Translations under genes and position numbers: made by a program
In this document: piece after piece, positions 44,065 through 52,604 of the stretch
How positions within the stretch are numbered: position 1 is the first letter of the stretch
Layout: each line of letters opens with the position of its first letter
Source: Aequorivita sp.
Lineage (GTDB): Bacteria; Bacteroidota; Bacteroidia; Flavobacteriales; Flavobacteriaceae
Direction: 5' to 3'
NCBI GenBank assembly: GCA_024637015.1
Contig: JAGXGE010000022.1
Coordinates: 1 to 64,000 of the forward strand
DNA: 64,000 bases
Notes under the pieces: generated by a model
Seen by the model: the letters and a program-made list of their open reading frames with translations, nothing else
The model's database searches: none
What the model was told of the DNA's origin: nothing

Positions 44065-44454
44065 TTAACCCACCTCACACTGCACCTGCCCCGCTTGCGC
44101 AAAAGTTATAACCCCGCCCCACATACAATTCAAAGAACACGTATTGTCTAAAGTGGGGATATTTGCCAAAAGAACCGTTGGACTTCCCGGCACCCATGGA
44201 GTTACTGTTGCGGGAATACAAGGCATCGGTGTCAAAACGCCAAGTGCCGCTGTGGTTGCAGCGGCTACCGTAGGGTTGGCCATAGAAGAGCACATTCCAA
44301 AAGGTGGAATATTCACCAAGGGTTTATTGTCCAATATATTTGCCGCTGGCATGTTACTAATCATTACACGGTTTTCTGGCAAAACAATTAAACTTGAAGG
44401 AGCTACCCCAAAAGAGCACATCATCGTGGCTCCCATACATACTTGCTGTGGCAT
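44065..44454 (-). CDS. DUF4280 PAAR-like spike-tip protein
   Basis: 129 residues, with conserved proline/glycine turns and three or four cysteines near the ends (CMGATMMC, TCSLNCMWGG, VQCEVG). The block SSLIVLPENRVM then NIPPFGMCSSMANPTV is the DUF4280 pattern, a PAAR-like tip that sharpens VgrG spikes in contractile injection systems. It is the last gene of the five-gene module, and the structural partner of the spike at 45070-46854 (inference from family and position). Confidence 0.82.
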   Translation of the reverse strand: MPQQVCMGATMMCSFGVAPSSLIVLPENRVMISNMPAANILDNKPLVNIPPFGMCSSMANPTVAAATTAALGVLTPMPCIPATVTPWVPGSPTVLLANIPTLDNTCSLNCMWGGVITFAQAGQVQCEVG

Positions 44455-44509
44455 AATTATATGGTTTTTAAAATATTCAACCTTCTTTTAAATCTTTTTG
44501 GCTACTTAA

Positions 44510-45028
44510 TTATCTCCATAATATTTCTAGCATTTTTGGCATCCAACCTAATTTTATTCTAGTAATATTCCATGGAATTTGATCTAATAGCATGTCAACA
44601 CCTTTAGTCTCTACTCTCAAGAAATAGGCTTCGGCATCTTCTTCAAGTCTTCCGTTCCGTTGAAGAAAAGTTTCTTGCAAACCTGCGATTGAGGTTAGAC
44701 CAAGTACAGTCCATTGCTGGATAACTGCAACCAATAAACTGTTAACCAGTTCTTTATCCGTGTCACTCAATGTAATTGATAAATCTATGGGAGTGTTTAA
44801 ACTTATGCAGCAAAGCACTTTATGGATTGCCAAATCATGCTCATTTACTATTGTGCTTCCGGTAGCGGCATATTGTAGTATATGAATGGCTTTATACACA
44901 CTTCCAGCATCGTTAAATGTATTGTCTTGCATTAGCCCAGATCTTTCAAATAACATTGGCAGAAAAGGAGCAATAATTATTAATCCTGCATAATTACTAT
45001 ATAAAGGTTCCTCAAGTTCTCGTTCCAT
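44510..45028 (-). CDS. Contractile injection system tape-measure protein, C-terminal-type domain
   Basis: 172 residues, helical, without signal peptide. The core YSNYAGLIIIAPFLPMLFER, SVYKAIHILQYAATG, EHDLAIHKVLCCISLNTPI, LTSIAGLQETFLQRNGRLEE and MLLDQIPWNITRIKLGWM closely matches the C-terminal region of tape-measure proteins of extracellular contractile systems (Afp14/Pvc14 type). Full-size proteins of this class are usually several times longer, so this is a short form or a fragment. In the module it lies between the VgrG and DUF4280 genes. Confidence 0.75.
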   Translation of the reverse strand: MERELEEPLYSNYAGLIIIAPFLPMLFERSGLMQDNTFNDAGSVYKAIHILQYAATGSTIVNEHDLAIHKVLCCISLNTPIDLSITLSDTDKELVNSLLVAVIQQWTVLGLTSIAGLQETFLQRNGRLEEDAEAYFLRVETKGVDMLLDQIPWNITRIKLGWMPKMLEILWR

Positions 45029-45069
45029 TCTTTCGATTTTTAAATGATTTTAAATCTTCTTTCAAAAAA

Positions 45070-46854
45070 TCAATTAATATTAACCATTGCTCCTTTAGCA
45101 CTTAACATTCCAGCGGTGGAGATGGTACATTCGGCGCCACCATTTACAGTTGTGGACACATCTCCTTTTATAGAAACATTTGCAGCGGTGGCTTTTAAAG
45201 ATGATTGACCGTTAATACTCACATTATTACCTTCAATCTTAACATCTCCCGCAGCTTTTATATGTATGCCTTTAGAACTTTCTAATAAAATTCCGTCGGT
45301 ACTCATTTCTATCTTGTTGTTATTTTTATCTGAAATTGTAATTTTTTCAGATTCATCGCTAAATTCCATGGTATTTCCGCTGGGAGTACTTATGGTTATT
45401 ATCTTGTTTTCATCATCAAATTTTAGTTGAAGATTGTTTTTGGTAACGAATGTTTTAATTGAATTTTTTTCATCTGGAATTTCAGGCGATGGATTGGCGC
45501 TGCTGTAAACGCTTCCCAAAATAATAGGAAACCGTGGGTCTTCATTCATAAAACCCAACAAAACCTCATCTCCAACTTCTGGCATAAAATAGGCACCAAT
45601 GCTTTTTCCTGCATAAAAAGTTGCCAACCGAGCCCAAACTGCTTCGCCTTCTGCCCCGAGTATGGGAATTTCAACTTGTACACGGAATTGGTTGTCTGGA
45701 TCTTCGTACATTTTTTTCACAACTCCTGTTTGCAATCCTTTCACTCCAGGCAACAATCCAGATGCTTCTGGTGCTGAAATACGGTAGTTTTCAGAAAACC
45801 ATTCAGCAGACAAACCTATTTTTACTTCCGTATTCCAATGGCCATCTTCAACAGTATGGATAACTCCAGAAACAAAAGCATCTCCATTGAAACGACTGCT
45901 TAATCCTTCTAATTTTATTGTTGTATTTACCTTTGCTTTTGAGGAACCCTGGAAAGACAGTGTTCCTTTGTATCGGGATAATCGAGATTTTATAAGCGCC
46001 GCATTAGACCAAACTTGTATGTCTTCATTGGTAATTGCGGTAGATGAATTTAGGTTATTAGTGCCAGCACTTAGCACATCAGAAAGTTTCTTTCCCGTTA
46101 AATTGCCTTGCTTGTTCACACTTGGCTCCGTGGATGTGGTATTAATTATTTTTTGGGCACTTATGTCCCAAGCATTTCCCTTGGTTTCGGAATATTGATG
46201 AGTAGCGTCCATTTCAACATCAAATTCAATAATATCATTTCCAAATGATAATTGTAATTCTGGGCTATCGGAAACATTTGGCTTTGCAACTGTTAATTTT
46301 CCGCTGTCTGTGATTACTATCATTCCATTTGCCTCGGCACGACTTATTATAAAATCCCAGTCTGTGCTATAAAACTGGACAATTTCTTTGTGTTCTACTG
46401 TCGTTGCCGTTACAGCTGAAGATAAACCATTATTACCGACAATTCTTTCTATAGCATCACTGTCTTTCATCTCAGTAAAAATGGCATTGTTTCTGTTGAT
46501 TGCCATTTTTAGGGCTTTGTCTTTGCAGGTAATCAATAAAGTGGTTCCCGAAATGTCATCGGCTTTAATTTTTTGCTTTATCACAATGCCTTTGAAAACA
46601 CTCTCATTTTTACTGTGATAGCCTAATTTAATTTCTACCTCAGTACCAGGCACAAATGTGCTCGACTCAGCAATTTCAAATGTTTGAGAAGCAGGATTTC
46701 CGTCAAGCAATACAATTTCTGCTTCTGCAATTCGGTTTAGGTGCTGTTCCAACTTTATGGAGAGAACCTCGTATGAACTTGGTATTTCTGATCCTCCCGA
46801 AAGGATTGAAAATGTTATTAAATCTGTTTCTTCATTTAAAGGTGAGGTTGGCAT
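45070..46854 (-). CDS. VgrG-like spike protein
   Basis: 594 residues. A gp27-like N-terminal hub (about 15-360: LGYHSKNESVFKGIVIKQ, FYSTDWDFIISRAEANGM), then a gp5-like OB-fold (about 385-460: FRVQVEIPILGAEGEAVWAR, PEVGDEVLLGFMNEDPRFP), then a repetitive beta-helical needle (KITISDKNNNKIEMS...KATAANVSIKGDVSTTV). This is the trimeric spike of a contractile injection system. No effector domain is fused to the end. Confidence 0.9.
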   Translation of the reverse strand: MPTSPLNEETDLITFSILSGGSEIPSSYEVLSIKLEQHLNRIAEAEIVLLDGNPASQTFEIAESSTFVPGTEVEIKLGYHSKNESVFKGIVIKQKIKADDISGTTLLITCKDKALKMAINRNNAIFTEMKDSDAIERIVGNNGLSSAVTATTVEHKEIVQFYSTDWDFIISRAEANGMIVITDSGKLTVAKPNVSDSPELQLSFGNDIIEFDVEMDATHQYSETKGNAWDISAQKIINTTSTEPSVNKQGNLTGKKLSDVLSAGTNNLNSSTAITNEDIQVWSNAALIKSRLSRYKGTLSFQGSSKAKVNTTIKLEGLSSRFNGDAFVSGVIHTVEDGHWNTEVKIGLSAEWFSENYRISAPEASGLLPGVKGLQTGVVKKMYEDPDNQFRVQVEIPILGAEGEAVWARLATFYAGKSIGAYFMPEVGDEVLLGFMNEDPRFPIILGSVYSSANPSPEIPDEKNSIKTFVTKNNLQLKFDDENKIITISTPSGNTMEFSDESEKITISDKNNNKIEMSTDGILLESSKGIHIKAAGDVKIEGNNVSINGQSSLKATAANVSIKGDVSTTVNGGAECTISTAGMLSAKGAMVNIN

Positions 46855-46885
46855 AGATTTTATTTTAATGAGTGTTCTTGATTCT

Positions 46886-47341
46886 CTATATGGTTTTAAT
46901 TACTTCAAAATAGCTGTAAGCAAACTCAAGACTTTCAATAACCAATTCGTCGTTTATCGAATTTAAATTGGAAGTCATCCATTTTACAGGCCAAGCATTT
47001 GCAAAACTCCAAGATTTGAGAGGGTTTCCATTTTCATCCAACAATGTAATAGCAATATTTTTTGTCTCTATGGCATCTTCTAAATTACCGTTCAAGGTTT
47101 TTAAACACCAAAATATTATTTCAGAATCTTTGGATACCAAACCCCGCTTCAAAACTAAATTTGAGAATTTTGCAGAAGTGGGAACGCGATGCTTAAAGCT
47201 GTTGGTGTCGCCCTCTGTAATTTCCTCTACGCCCATCTCCATGGACAATCCAGACACTTCCTTAAAAATAGCATCCACACTTCCAGATACGCCACTAAAA
47301 CTGAGCTGAAAATAAAAAGCAACGGGAGGGTAACTATTCAT
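46886..47341 (-). CDS. Contractile injection system tube protein (second)
   Basis: 151 residues with the gp19/Hcp-like tube fold seen in eCIS Afp1/Afp5 proteins: FSGVSGSVDAIFKEVSGLSM, VPTSAKFSNLVLKRGL, ITLLDENGNPLKSWSFANAWPVKW. It shares several blocks with the first tube protein (EVSGL, KRG, SWSFANAWP). Its start codon touches the stop of that gene, so the two are coupled. Confidence 0.85.
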   Translation of the reverse strand: MNSYPPVAFYFQLSFSGVSGSVDAIFKEVSGLSMEMGVEEITEGDTNSFKHRVPTSAKFSNLVLKRGLVSKDSEIIFWCLKTLNGNLEDAIETKNIAITLLDENGNPLKSWSFANAWPVKWMTSNLNSINDELVIESLEFAYSYFEVIKTI

Positions 47342-47799
47342 TATGAACCATTTTTAATGGTTAAACCTTCGTGACTAAGTTCTAAAGTTTCTACAGCAAC
47401 CTCATTTGCATCCGCTATCATATCGGTTCCAGTTATTTTTGTTGGCCAAGCATTGGTCAAAGTCCACGTCATAGTAGGCTTTGCTTTTTCATCCAAAAGT
47501 TGAATGGTAACGGTTTCCCTTTTTATGGTGTTCATTTTTATGGCGTCGTACCATTCCCAGAAACGATTGTCACTTACAAAAATCCCCTTCTTTAGGGTTA
47601 TATTTCCTCTTTTTGCAATACCGGGCATTTTAATGGTAGAAAATTGCTTACTATCACCGTGCCTGTATTCTATAGGCTGTGTTTCTGTTTCCAAGCCTGA
47701 AACTTCTTGAAAGGAAACTGTATTATCCTGTGAACCAAAACTTACCTTAAAGTAAAACTTGGGTATGGGCCATATATCATTTTGAGAATCTTCTGCCAT
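47341..47799 (-). CDS. Contractile injection system tube protein (first)
   Basis: 152 residues, the same family as the next gene: KFYFKVSFGS, FQEVSGLETETQPIEYRHGD, GNITLKKGIF, VTIQLLDEKAKPTMTWTLTNAWPTK. These proteins stack as hexamers to form the inner tube. It is the first gene of the module. The plus-strand side (47800-47880) shows no clear -7 box. Confidence 0.85.
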   Translation of the reverse strand: MAEDSQNDIWPIPKFYFKVSFGSQDNTVSFQEVSGLETETQPIEYRHGDSKQFSTIKMPGIAKRGNITLKKGIFVSDNRFWEWYDAIKMNTIKRETVTIQLLDEKAKPTMTWTLTNAWPTKITGTDMIADANEVAVETLELSHEGLTIKNGS

Positions 47800-47888
47800 T
47801 TTTTATGATTTAAAAAACTTAATTATATAATATTAGCAATAAAAGGCTTTGTTTCCTATAAGTACTAGTACGTATATTCCGAAAGCAA

Positions 47889-47919
47889 AAAATCCCGATG
47901 AAAAATTCACCGGGATTTT
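47889..47919 (-). terminator. Terminator after tRNA-Val(GAC)
   Basis: Stem aaaatcccg (47889-47897) / cgggatttt (47911-47919), perfect 9 bp with T-run on the minus strand, directly after the tRNA gene. Confidence 0.75.
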
Positions 47920-47928
47920 AAATTTTAG

Positions 47929-48003
47929 TGGGTCATACTGGATTCGAACCAGTGACTTCCACGTTGTCGACGTGACACTCTAAACCAACTGAGTTAATGA
48001 CCC
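47929..48003 (-). tRNA. tRNA-Val, anticodon GAC, with C33
   Basis: Read on the minus strand it folds into a full cloverleaf: acceptor GGGTCAT/ATGACCC, D-stem ACTC/GAGT, anticodon stem TCACG/CGTGG with loop TCGACAA, variable loop AAGTC, T-stem ACTGG/CCAGT with loop TTCGAAT, discriminator A. The anticodon in the loop is GAC (Val). Position 33 is C instead of the near-universal U. 3' CCA is not encoded. A35, C36 and A73 agree with valine identity. Confidence 0.82.
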
Positions 48004-48085
48004 TTATTTAAATTTAGACCTCCAAATTACAAAAAATGTAACACTGAGCACTGTCAAAGCACCAAAACAAATGCTAGGTGAAAAG

Positions 48086-49066
48086 TTATTTATCGAATTT
48101 TTTTATGGGCTTCTTTTTTATCATTCCTCCTTTGGCGTCTTTTACAGATGTCATAATTATAAAAGCCTGTTTGTCTATTTTATCCACCTCCGTTTTAAGC
48201 TTGCTCATTTCTAATCTAGTGATTACCGTATAAACAACATCAACAGGTCTTCGGGTTTCGCCATTTTTGGAAAAGCCGTTTTCGGCTTTAAAGATTGTGC
48301 ATCCCCTGCCCATTTTTTCGATAATTGCCAAACGAATTTTTTCATTTTCTTCTGAAATAATAGTAATTCCCATAAACTCCTCAATACCGTCTATTACAAA
48401 GTCAACTGTTTTTGAAGCTGCGAAATATGTAAGAATAGCATAAAGCGCAATTTCTGTGGAAAGAAAATAGGCAGCTGCTAAAAATATAAATACATTAAAT
48501 AGCATAATCACATTCCCCACTGTAAGACTCGTTTTTCGGCTAATAAAAATGGCCAAAACTTCCGTACCATCAATGATGGCACCACCGCGAATTGCCAATC
48601 CTATTCCCAACCCTAAAAAGAATCCACCAAAAGAAGCAACTAAAATTTTGTCATCTGTAATTAACGGATAGGGTATTAAAGCCACAGCAATTGCCAAAAG
48701 AACTATGCCTAATACACTTTTTATTGCAAATCTTTTCCCTATTGAAAAATAGGCCAATGCCAAAAAGGGCAAGTTAAAACACACCAATAAAAGCGGAAAT
48801 GGAATACCCGCCAATTCATTTACCATCAGTGAAATACCCGTTACACCACCATCAATAAAATTGTTCGGTATTAAAAAACCCCTTAATCCAAAAGAAGCCG
48901 CAGTTACTCCCAGCAGTAAGTAGAAGAAATCCCAAATTTCATGGGTCACCTCAACCTCCAAATTTTTCACCTTTTTATCAAAAGATTCAGTCGGCTGTGT
49001 TTTTTTTTGTTGTTTCTGACGGTTTTTTACAACCTCTATTATGATATTTCTAAATAATGGATTCAA
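48086..49066 (-). CDS. YitT-family membrane protein
   Basis: 326 residues. Five predicted membrane helices between about 45 and 205 (FYLLLGVTAASFGLRGFLIP, FPLLLVCFNLPFLALAY, SVLGIVLLAIAVALIPYP, LGLGIGLAIRGGAIIDGTEVLAIF, FNVFIFLAAAYFL), then a cytoplasmic DUF2179 domain (about 230-315: MGITIISEENEKIRLAIIEK, RRPVDVVYTVITRLE). Family function is unknown. A -7 box lies at 49098-49091. Confidence 0.88.
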   Translation of the reverse strand: MNPLFRNIIIEVVKNRQKQQKKTQPTESFDKKVKNLEVEVTHEIWDFFYLLLGVTAASFGLRGFLIPNNFIDGGVTGISLMVNELAGIPFPLLLVCFNLPFLALAYFSIGKRFAIKSVLGIVLLAIAVALIPYPLITDDKILVASFGGFFLGLGIGLAIRGGAIIDGTEVLAIFISRKTSLTVGNVIMLFNVFIFLAAAYFLSTEIALYAILTYFAASKTVDFVIDGIEEFMGITIISEENEKIRLAIIEKMGRGCTIFKAENGFSKNGETRRPVDVVYTVITRLEMSKLKTEVDKIDKQAFIIMTSVKDAKGGMIKKKPIKKFDK

Positions 49067-49090
49067 AGATTGCTTTTTTTATGATTTCTC

Positions 49091-49098
49091 CAAAGTTA
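49091..49098 (-). promoter_or_regulatory. -7 promoter box for the YitT gene
   Basis: TAACTTTG on the minus strand fits TAnnTTTG, 24 bases before the ATG at 49066. Confidence 0.55.
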
Positions 49099-49146
49099 GC
49101 CTTATTATAAAGAAGAAATGAAATTTTGAAGCTTTATGCTACAAAA

Positions 49147-49174
49147 AAAAACCGAAGCTTTCACTTCGGTTTTT
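49147..49174 (-). terminator. Terminator after tRNA-Val(TAC)
   Basis: Perfect 11-bp stem aaaaaccgaag (49147-49157) / cttcggttttt (49164-49174) with a T-run on the minus strand, 6 bases after the tRNA. Confidence 0.85.
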
Positions 49175-49180
49175 AAAAAC

Positions 49181-49258
49181 TGGTGGGCGATGAGGGGTTC
49201 GAACCCCCGACCCCCTCGGTGTAAACGAGGTGCTCTGAACCAGCTGAGCTAATCGCCC
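49181..49258 (-). tRNA. tRNA-Val, anticodon TAC
   Basis: Minus-strand cloverleaf: acceptor GGGCGAT/ATCGCCC, D-stem GCTC/GAGC, anticodon stem CCTCG/CGAGG with loop TTTACAC (T33 normal, anticodon TAC), T-stem GGGGG/CCCCC-type with TTCGAA loop, discriminator A, and an encoded 3' CCA (49183-49181). Confidence 0.93.
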
Positions 49259-49323
49259 TCATTGTTTTGAGGTTGCAAATATAAGTTAGTTTTTATTTCC
49301 CGCAAACATTTATTTGAAAAATA

Positions 49324-50502
49324 TTATAAAACTTCTGCAACCACAAAAGTGCTCCCACCAATAAAAACTAAGTCCTTTGATGAAGCGATATTCAGAGCCG
49401 CTTCATAAGCTTTAGATACTGAAATATATTCTTCACCAATCAACCCAAAACCTCTTGCTTCCGACAATAATAAAGATGCGTCCAAACCCCGTGGAATATT
49501 CGGTTTGCAGAAATAATAAGTGGCGCTCTTTGGAAACAACGGCAATATCGAAGTCAAATCTTTATCGCTGACTACACCCAAAACGATATGCATTTTTTCA
49601 TAGCTTTCGGTTGCCAGTTGTTCCATCACAAATTTCAATCCATCTTTGTTGTGGGCGGTATCACAAATCACTTTAGGAGTTTTGTTTAAAACTTGCCAAC
49701 GCCCCATCAATCCAGTATTTTTGATTGTATTAAGCAACCCAGTTTTAATGTTTTCCTCGAAAATATTCCAGCCTTTTTCCTGCAAAAGACTCAAACTTGC
49801 CAAGACTGTTTTTATATTTTTTTGTTGATAAATCCCTTTTAAATCTGAAGTGTAATCCGAAGTATCTATTGTTTCGACAAAAGTGATTGGCGAATTTCTT
49901 TCCGAAGAAATTCTTTCAAAAACATGCTTTGTTTCAAGAAGTGTTTCCCCAATAATAACTGGAATTCCTTCTTTTATGATTCCGCCTTTTTCCGTGGCGA
50001 CTTTTTCCAAGGTATTTCCTAAAAATTGTGTATGGTCCAAACCAATATTTGTAATAACAGAAACTTCTGGCCAGATAATGTTTGTACTGTCCAACCTGCC
50101 ACCCATTCCAACTTCAACAATAGCAATATCTACCTTTTCAGTTCTAAAATAATCAAACGCCAAACCCACGGTCATTTCAAAAAAAGAAAGTTGATTTTTT
50201 TCAAAATAGGATTTATGGTTTTCAACGAATTCCGAAACATATTTCTTCGAAATCATTTCCCCGTTTATTTTTATTCGTTCCCTAAAATCTTTTAAATGTG
50301 GTGAAGTGTAAAGTCCCGTTTTATAGCCTGCTTCCTGAAATACCGAGGCAAGCATATGGCTGGTACTCCCCTTTCCATTGGTGCCTGCAACGTGGACACT
50401 CTTAAAACTTTTTTCGGGATTTTTTAAATAATTGGCAAGATGAATAGTAGCAGATAAATCAGCCTTATATGCAGACTGCCCGACCCTCTGGTACATTGGC
50501 AA
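49324..50502 (-). CDS. folC: Folylpolyglutamate/dihydrofolate synthase FolC
   Basis: 392 residues from TTG at 50502. Mur-ligase-like fold: P-loop HVAGTNGKGSTSHMLAS, SPHLKDFRERIKING, VEVGMGGRLDSTNI, NIGLDHTQFLG and DTAHNKDGLKFV. It adds glutamate to folates. The TTG lies inside the usual N-terminal motif: upstream in the same frame the sequence reads IKYSETITWLFAQLPMYQ, the normal FolC start except that ATC stands where ATG is expected (50541). So either the protein is shortened at its N-terminus or translation begins at a non-standard codon. Confidence 0.88.
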   Translation of the reverse strand: MPMYQRVGQSAYKADLSATIHLANYLKNPEKSFKSVHVAGTNGKGSTSHMLASVFQEAGYKTGLYTSPHLKDFRERIKINGEMISKKYVSEFVENHKSYFEKNQLSFFEMTVGLAFDYFRTEKVDIAIVEVGMGGRLDSTNIIWPEVSVITNIGLDHTQFLGNTLEKVATEKGGIIKEGIPVIIGETLLETKHVFERISSERNSPITFVETIDTSDYTSDLKGIYQQKNIKTVLASLSLLQEKGWNIFEENIKTGLLNTIKNTGLMGRWQVLNKTPKVICDTAHNKDGLKFVMEQLATESYEKMHIVLGVVSDKDLTSILPLFPKSATYYFCKPNIPRGLDASLLLSEARGFGLIGEEYISVSKAYEAALNIASSKDLVFIGGSTFVVAEVL

Positions 50503-50568
50503 TTGCGCAAATAGCCAAGTTATGGTTTCAGAATATTTGATAGAGAAAAGTTTTAGTCTTCAACAAAA

Positions 50569-51387
50569 TTACTCAGAAAGACTGAATCTATAGATTATTT
50601 TACCAATCTGTTTTGCAGGAGCTTTATCGTCTGCATTAAATTTTGTTGCTAAGGCAGCGCGCTTTGCAGGTTCAGTAAGACATCGTGAATTGTTTGTAGT
50701 TCCACGCACACCAGGAGTTGCATTGATCACTTTTCCACTTCTGTCCACTTCAATGCTTACCACAACAGTACCGGCCTCGTTGCAATCTTGTTGGAATTTT
50801 TCTTTGTTCAATGCTTTTCGTCCGCCGAGTAAATAATTGCCATCACCATCCAATCCTTTTCCGGTGCCGTAATAACTGCTCGCGTTGGGATCGCCGTCTG
50901 GGCTTCCTTTATCGCCAGGTTTGTTGTCATTCCCCTCGCCTCCTTTTGCAGTGCCATCACTTTTTGGGCCGTTCAAAATACTTGACAGCGCATCAGTAGT
51001 AGATTTATCGGGTTTTGGATCTGGTTTTTTTACCTCTTTTTTAGGTTGTTCTTTTACAGGAGTTTCTGTTTGTTCCTTTTTGGGTTTTTCCTTTTTGATT
51101 ACAGGGGCTTCTTCATTGTCCTGCGTAACTACTTCTTCCTTTATTTCAGCTTTGGGCTGTGAAACAGGCTCGGGAGTGGTTTTTTGTGGTGCGGATTGTA
51201 TTTTTTCAGTCGGCTGGATGTTTCCACTACCCGTTTCGGTTGTACCAAAATTTATTGCTATGCCCTCCTCTAACGGCGGATCCAGATATTTCATTCCCAC
51301 ATAAAACAACAAAATAAGAATGATAACATGCACGATTACCGTGATGGTCATACTTTTTCTTTTATGTTCTGTATCTAAAAAGTTCAA
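50569..51387 (-). CDS. TonB-type energy transducer
   Basis: 272 residues. One N-terminal membrane helix (about 15-34, ITVIVHVIILILLFYVGMKY), a long Pro/Lys/Glu-rich periplasmic arm (about 55-170), and a C-terminal TonB-like domain (EKFQQDCNEAGTVVVSIEVD, GKVINATPGVRGTTNN, KQIGKIIYRFSLSE). It carries proton-motive energy from ExbB/ExbD to outer-membrane receptors. It lies 78 bp after exbD; the gap holds a dispersed G-rich repeat. Confidence 0.88.
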   Translation of the reverse strand: MNFLDTEHKRKSMTITVIVHVIILILLFYVGMKYLDPPLEEGIAINFGTTETGSGNIQPTEKIQSAPQKTTPEPVSQPKAEIKEEVVTQDNEEAPVIKKEKPKKEQTETPVKEQPKKEVKKPDPKPDKSTTDALSSILNGPKSDGTAKGGEGNDNKPGDKGSPDGDPNASSYYGTGKGLDGDGNYLLGGRKALNKEKFQQDCNEAGTVVVSIEVDRSGKVINATPGVRGTTNNSRCLTEPAKRAALATKFNADDKAPAKQIGKIIYRFSLSE

Positions 51388-51465
51388 GGTTTAAAATTTA
51401 AGATTCAAAATTGTGGAATGTTCGTTTTCAACAGAAATTCTTTCCCCTTTGGGGGGTAAGGGGGA

Positions 51466-51858
51466 CTAATTTGGCCTTACGGCAAGTACTACTTTGAAGT
51501 TGTTTCTATTTGCAATATCCATTACAAAAACAGCATCTTCAATGGGCACGCCTTCTTCCGCGCGAAGAATTATGGTAGGTTCATCCTGTCCGGCGAGCGT
51601 TTTTTTCAGTTCGCTTTCAATGCTGTATTCACTTACGCGCTCTTTGTCCACATAATAAGCCCCGTCCTTTGTGATGCTAACGGACGCTTTCTGTACGTTT
51701 GAAGTTTTCCCTTTTGCCTTTGGAAGAATTAAATCCAAGGCATCTGGCGTTATTGCAGGCGAAGTAAGCAAGAAGAACACCAACAACAGAAACACAATGT
51801 CTGTCATGGAACTCATGCTGAATTCTGCACTTACTTTATTTCTTCCTCGTAAGTTCAT
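51466..51858 (-). CDS. exbD: Biopolymer transport protein ExbD
   Basis: 130 residues. A single N-terminal membrane helix (SMSSMTDIVFLLLVFFLLTS, with the functional Asp in it) and a periplasmic domain with ITKDGAYYVDKERV and DAVFVMDIANRNNFKVVLAVRP. Works with ExbB and TonB. Its start overlaps the exbB stop by one base. Confidence 0.93.
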   Translation of the reverse strand: MNLRGRNKVSAEFSMSSMTDIVFLLLVFFLLTSPAITPDALDLILPKAKGKTSNVQKASVSITKDGAYYVDKERVSEYSIESELKKTLAGQDEPTIILRAEEGVPIEDAVFVMDIANRNNFKVVLAVRPN

Positions 51859-52556
51859 TAAACTGGCTCATTTAAAATATCAAGGAAATCAACAGCAGTA
51901 GCTTCCATCTGATGGACTACTTTATCTGTTTTTACAACCAAATGATTGTAACCCATATAGGCAATAATACCTACTATCAATCCCGCGACGGTAGTAGTCA
52001 TTGCGGTATAAATACCTTCAGCAAGGCTTCCCATTTCGGCTTGACCACTACTTGTAGCAAGTTCGTGAAACGCCAAAACCATCCCGATTACTGTTCCTAA
52101 AAAACCAATCATTGGTGCAGCTCCTGCAATTGTGGCCAAAACACTCACATTTTTTTCAAGTTTGTAAACTTCAAGTCGTCCCGCGTTTTCAATAGCTGTA
52201 TTGATGTCTTCCAAAGGGCTTCCAATTCTGGAAATTCCTTTTTCAGTTAAATGTGAAACCGGGGTGTTATTTTGGGCGCAAAGCATTTTTGCGGCTTGAA
52301 TATTTCCTTTGGCAACATGGTCGCGGATTTGGTTCATAAAATTACCATCCATTTTTGAGGCCGCTTTTATTGCGAAAAGTCTTTCAAAATAAATATAGAC
52401 TGCAACAAAAAGAAGCACAAAAAGCACTGCAATAATTATTTGTCCTGCGACACCCCCTGTCATTAAAAGATCCATTATGGAGAGGGTTTTCTCTTGGGCA
52501 ACTGGTTCAAGATCTTGCGCTATATCAGCACCTTCTTGAATAAAGGAGTTTAGCAT
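51858..52556 (-). CDS. exbB: MotA/TolQ/ExbB proton channel family protein
   Basis: 232 residues with three membrane helices: about 35-58 (GQIIIAVLFVLLFVAVYIYF), 140-165 (LATIAGAAPMIGFLGTVIGMVLAF) and 185-210 (GIYTAMTTTVAGLIVGIIAYMGYN). These hold the conserved ExbB core. It forms the proton channel powering TonB; first gene of exbB-exbD-tonB. Confidence 0.93.
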   Translation of the reverse strand: MLNSFIQEGADIAQDLEPVAQEKTLSIMDLLMTGGVAGQIIIAVLFVLLFVAVYIYFERLFAIKAASKMDGNFMNQIRDHVAKGNIQAAKMLCAQNNTPVSHLTEKGISRIGSPLEDINTAIENAGRLEVYKLEKNVSVLATIAGAAPMIGFLGTVIGMVLAFHELATSSGQAEMGSLAEGIYTAMTTTVAGLIVGIIAYMGYNHLVVKTDKVVHQMEATAVDFLDILNEPV

Positions 52557-52604
52557 AAAAAAGGGTTTGTTTTAGTAAATAACGAAATTAGGTTTCAGAA
52601 ATTG

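Noticed and set aside
44065-47799. Prophage tail genes
   Set aside because: No capsid, portal, terminase, lysis or integrase genes; the tape-measure and DUF4280 types point to an extracellular contractile injection system.
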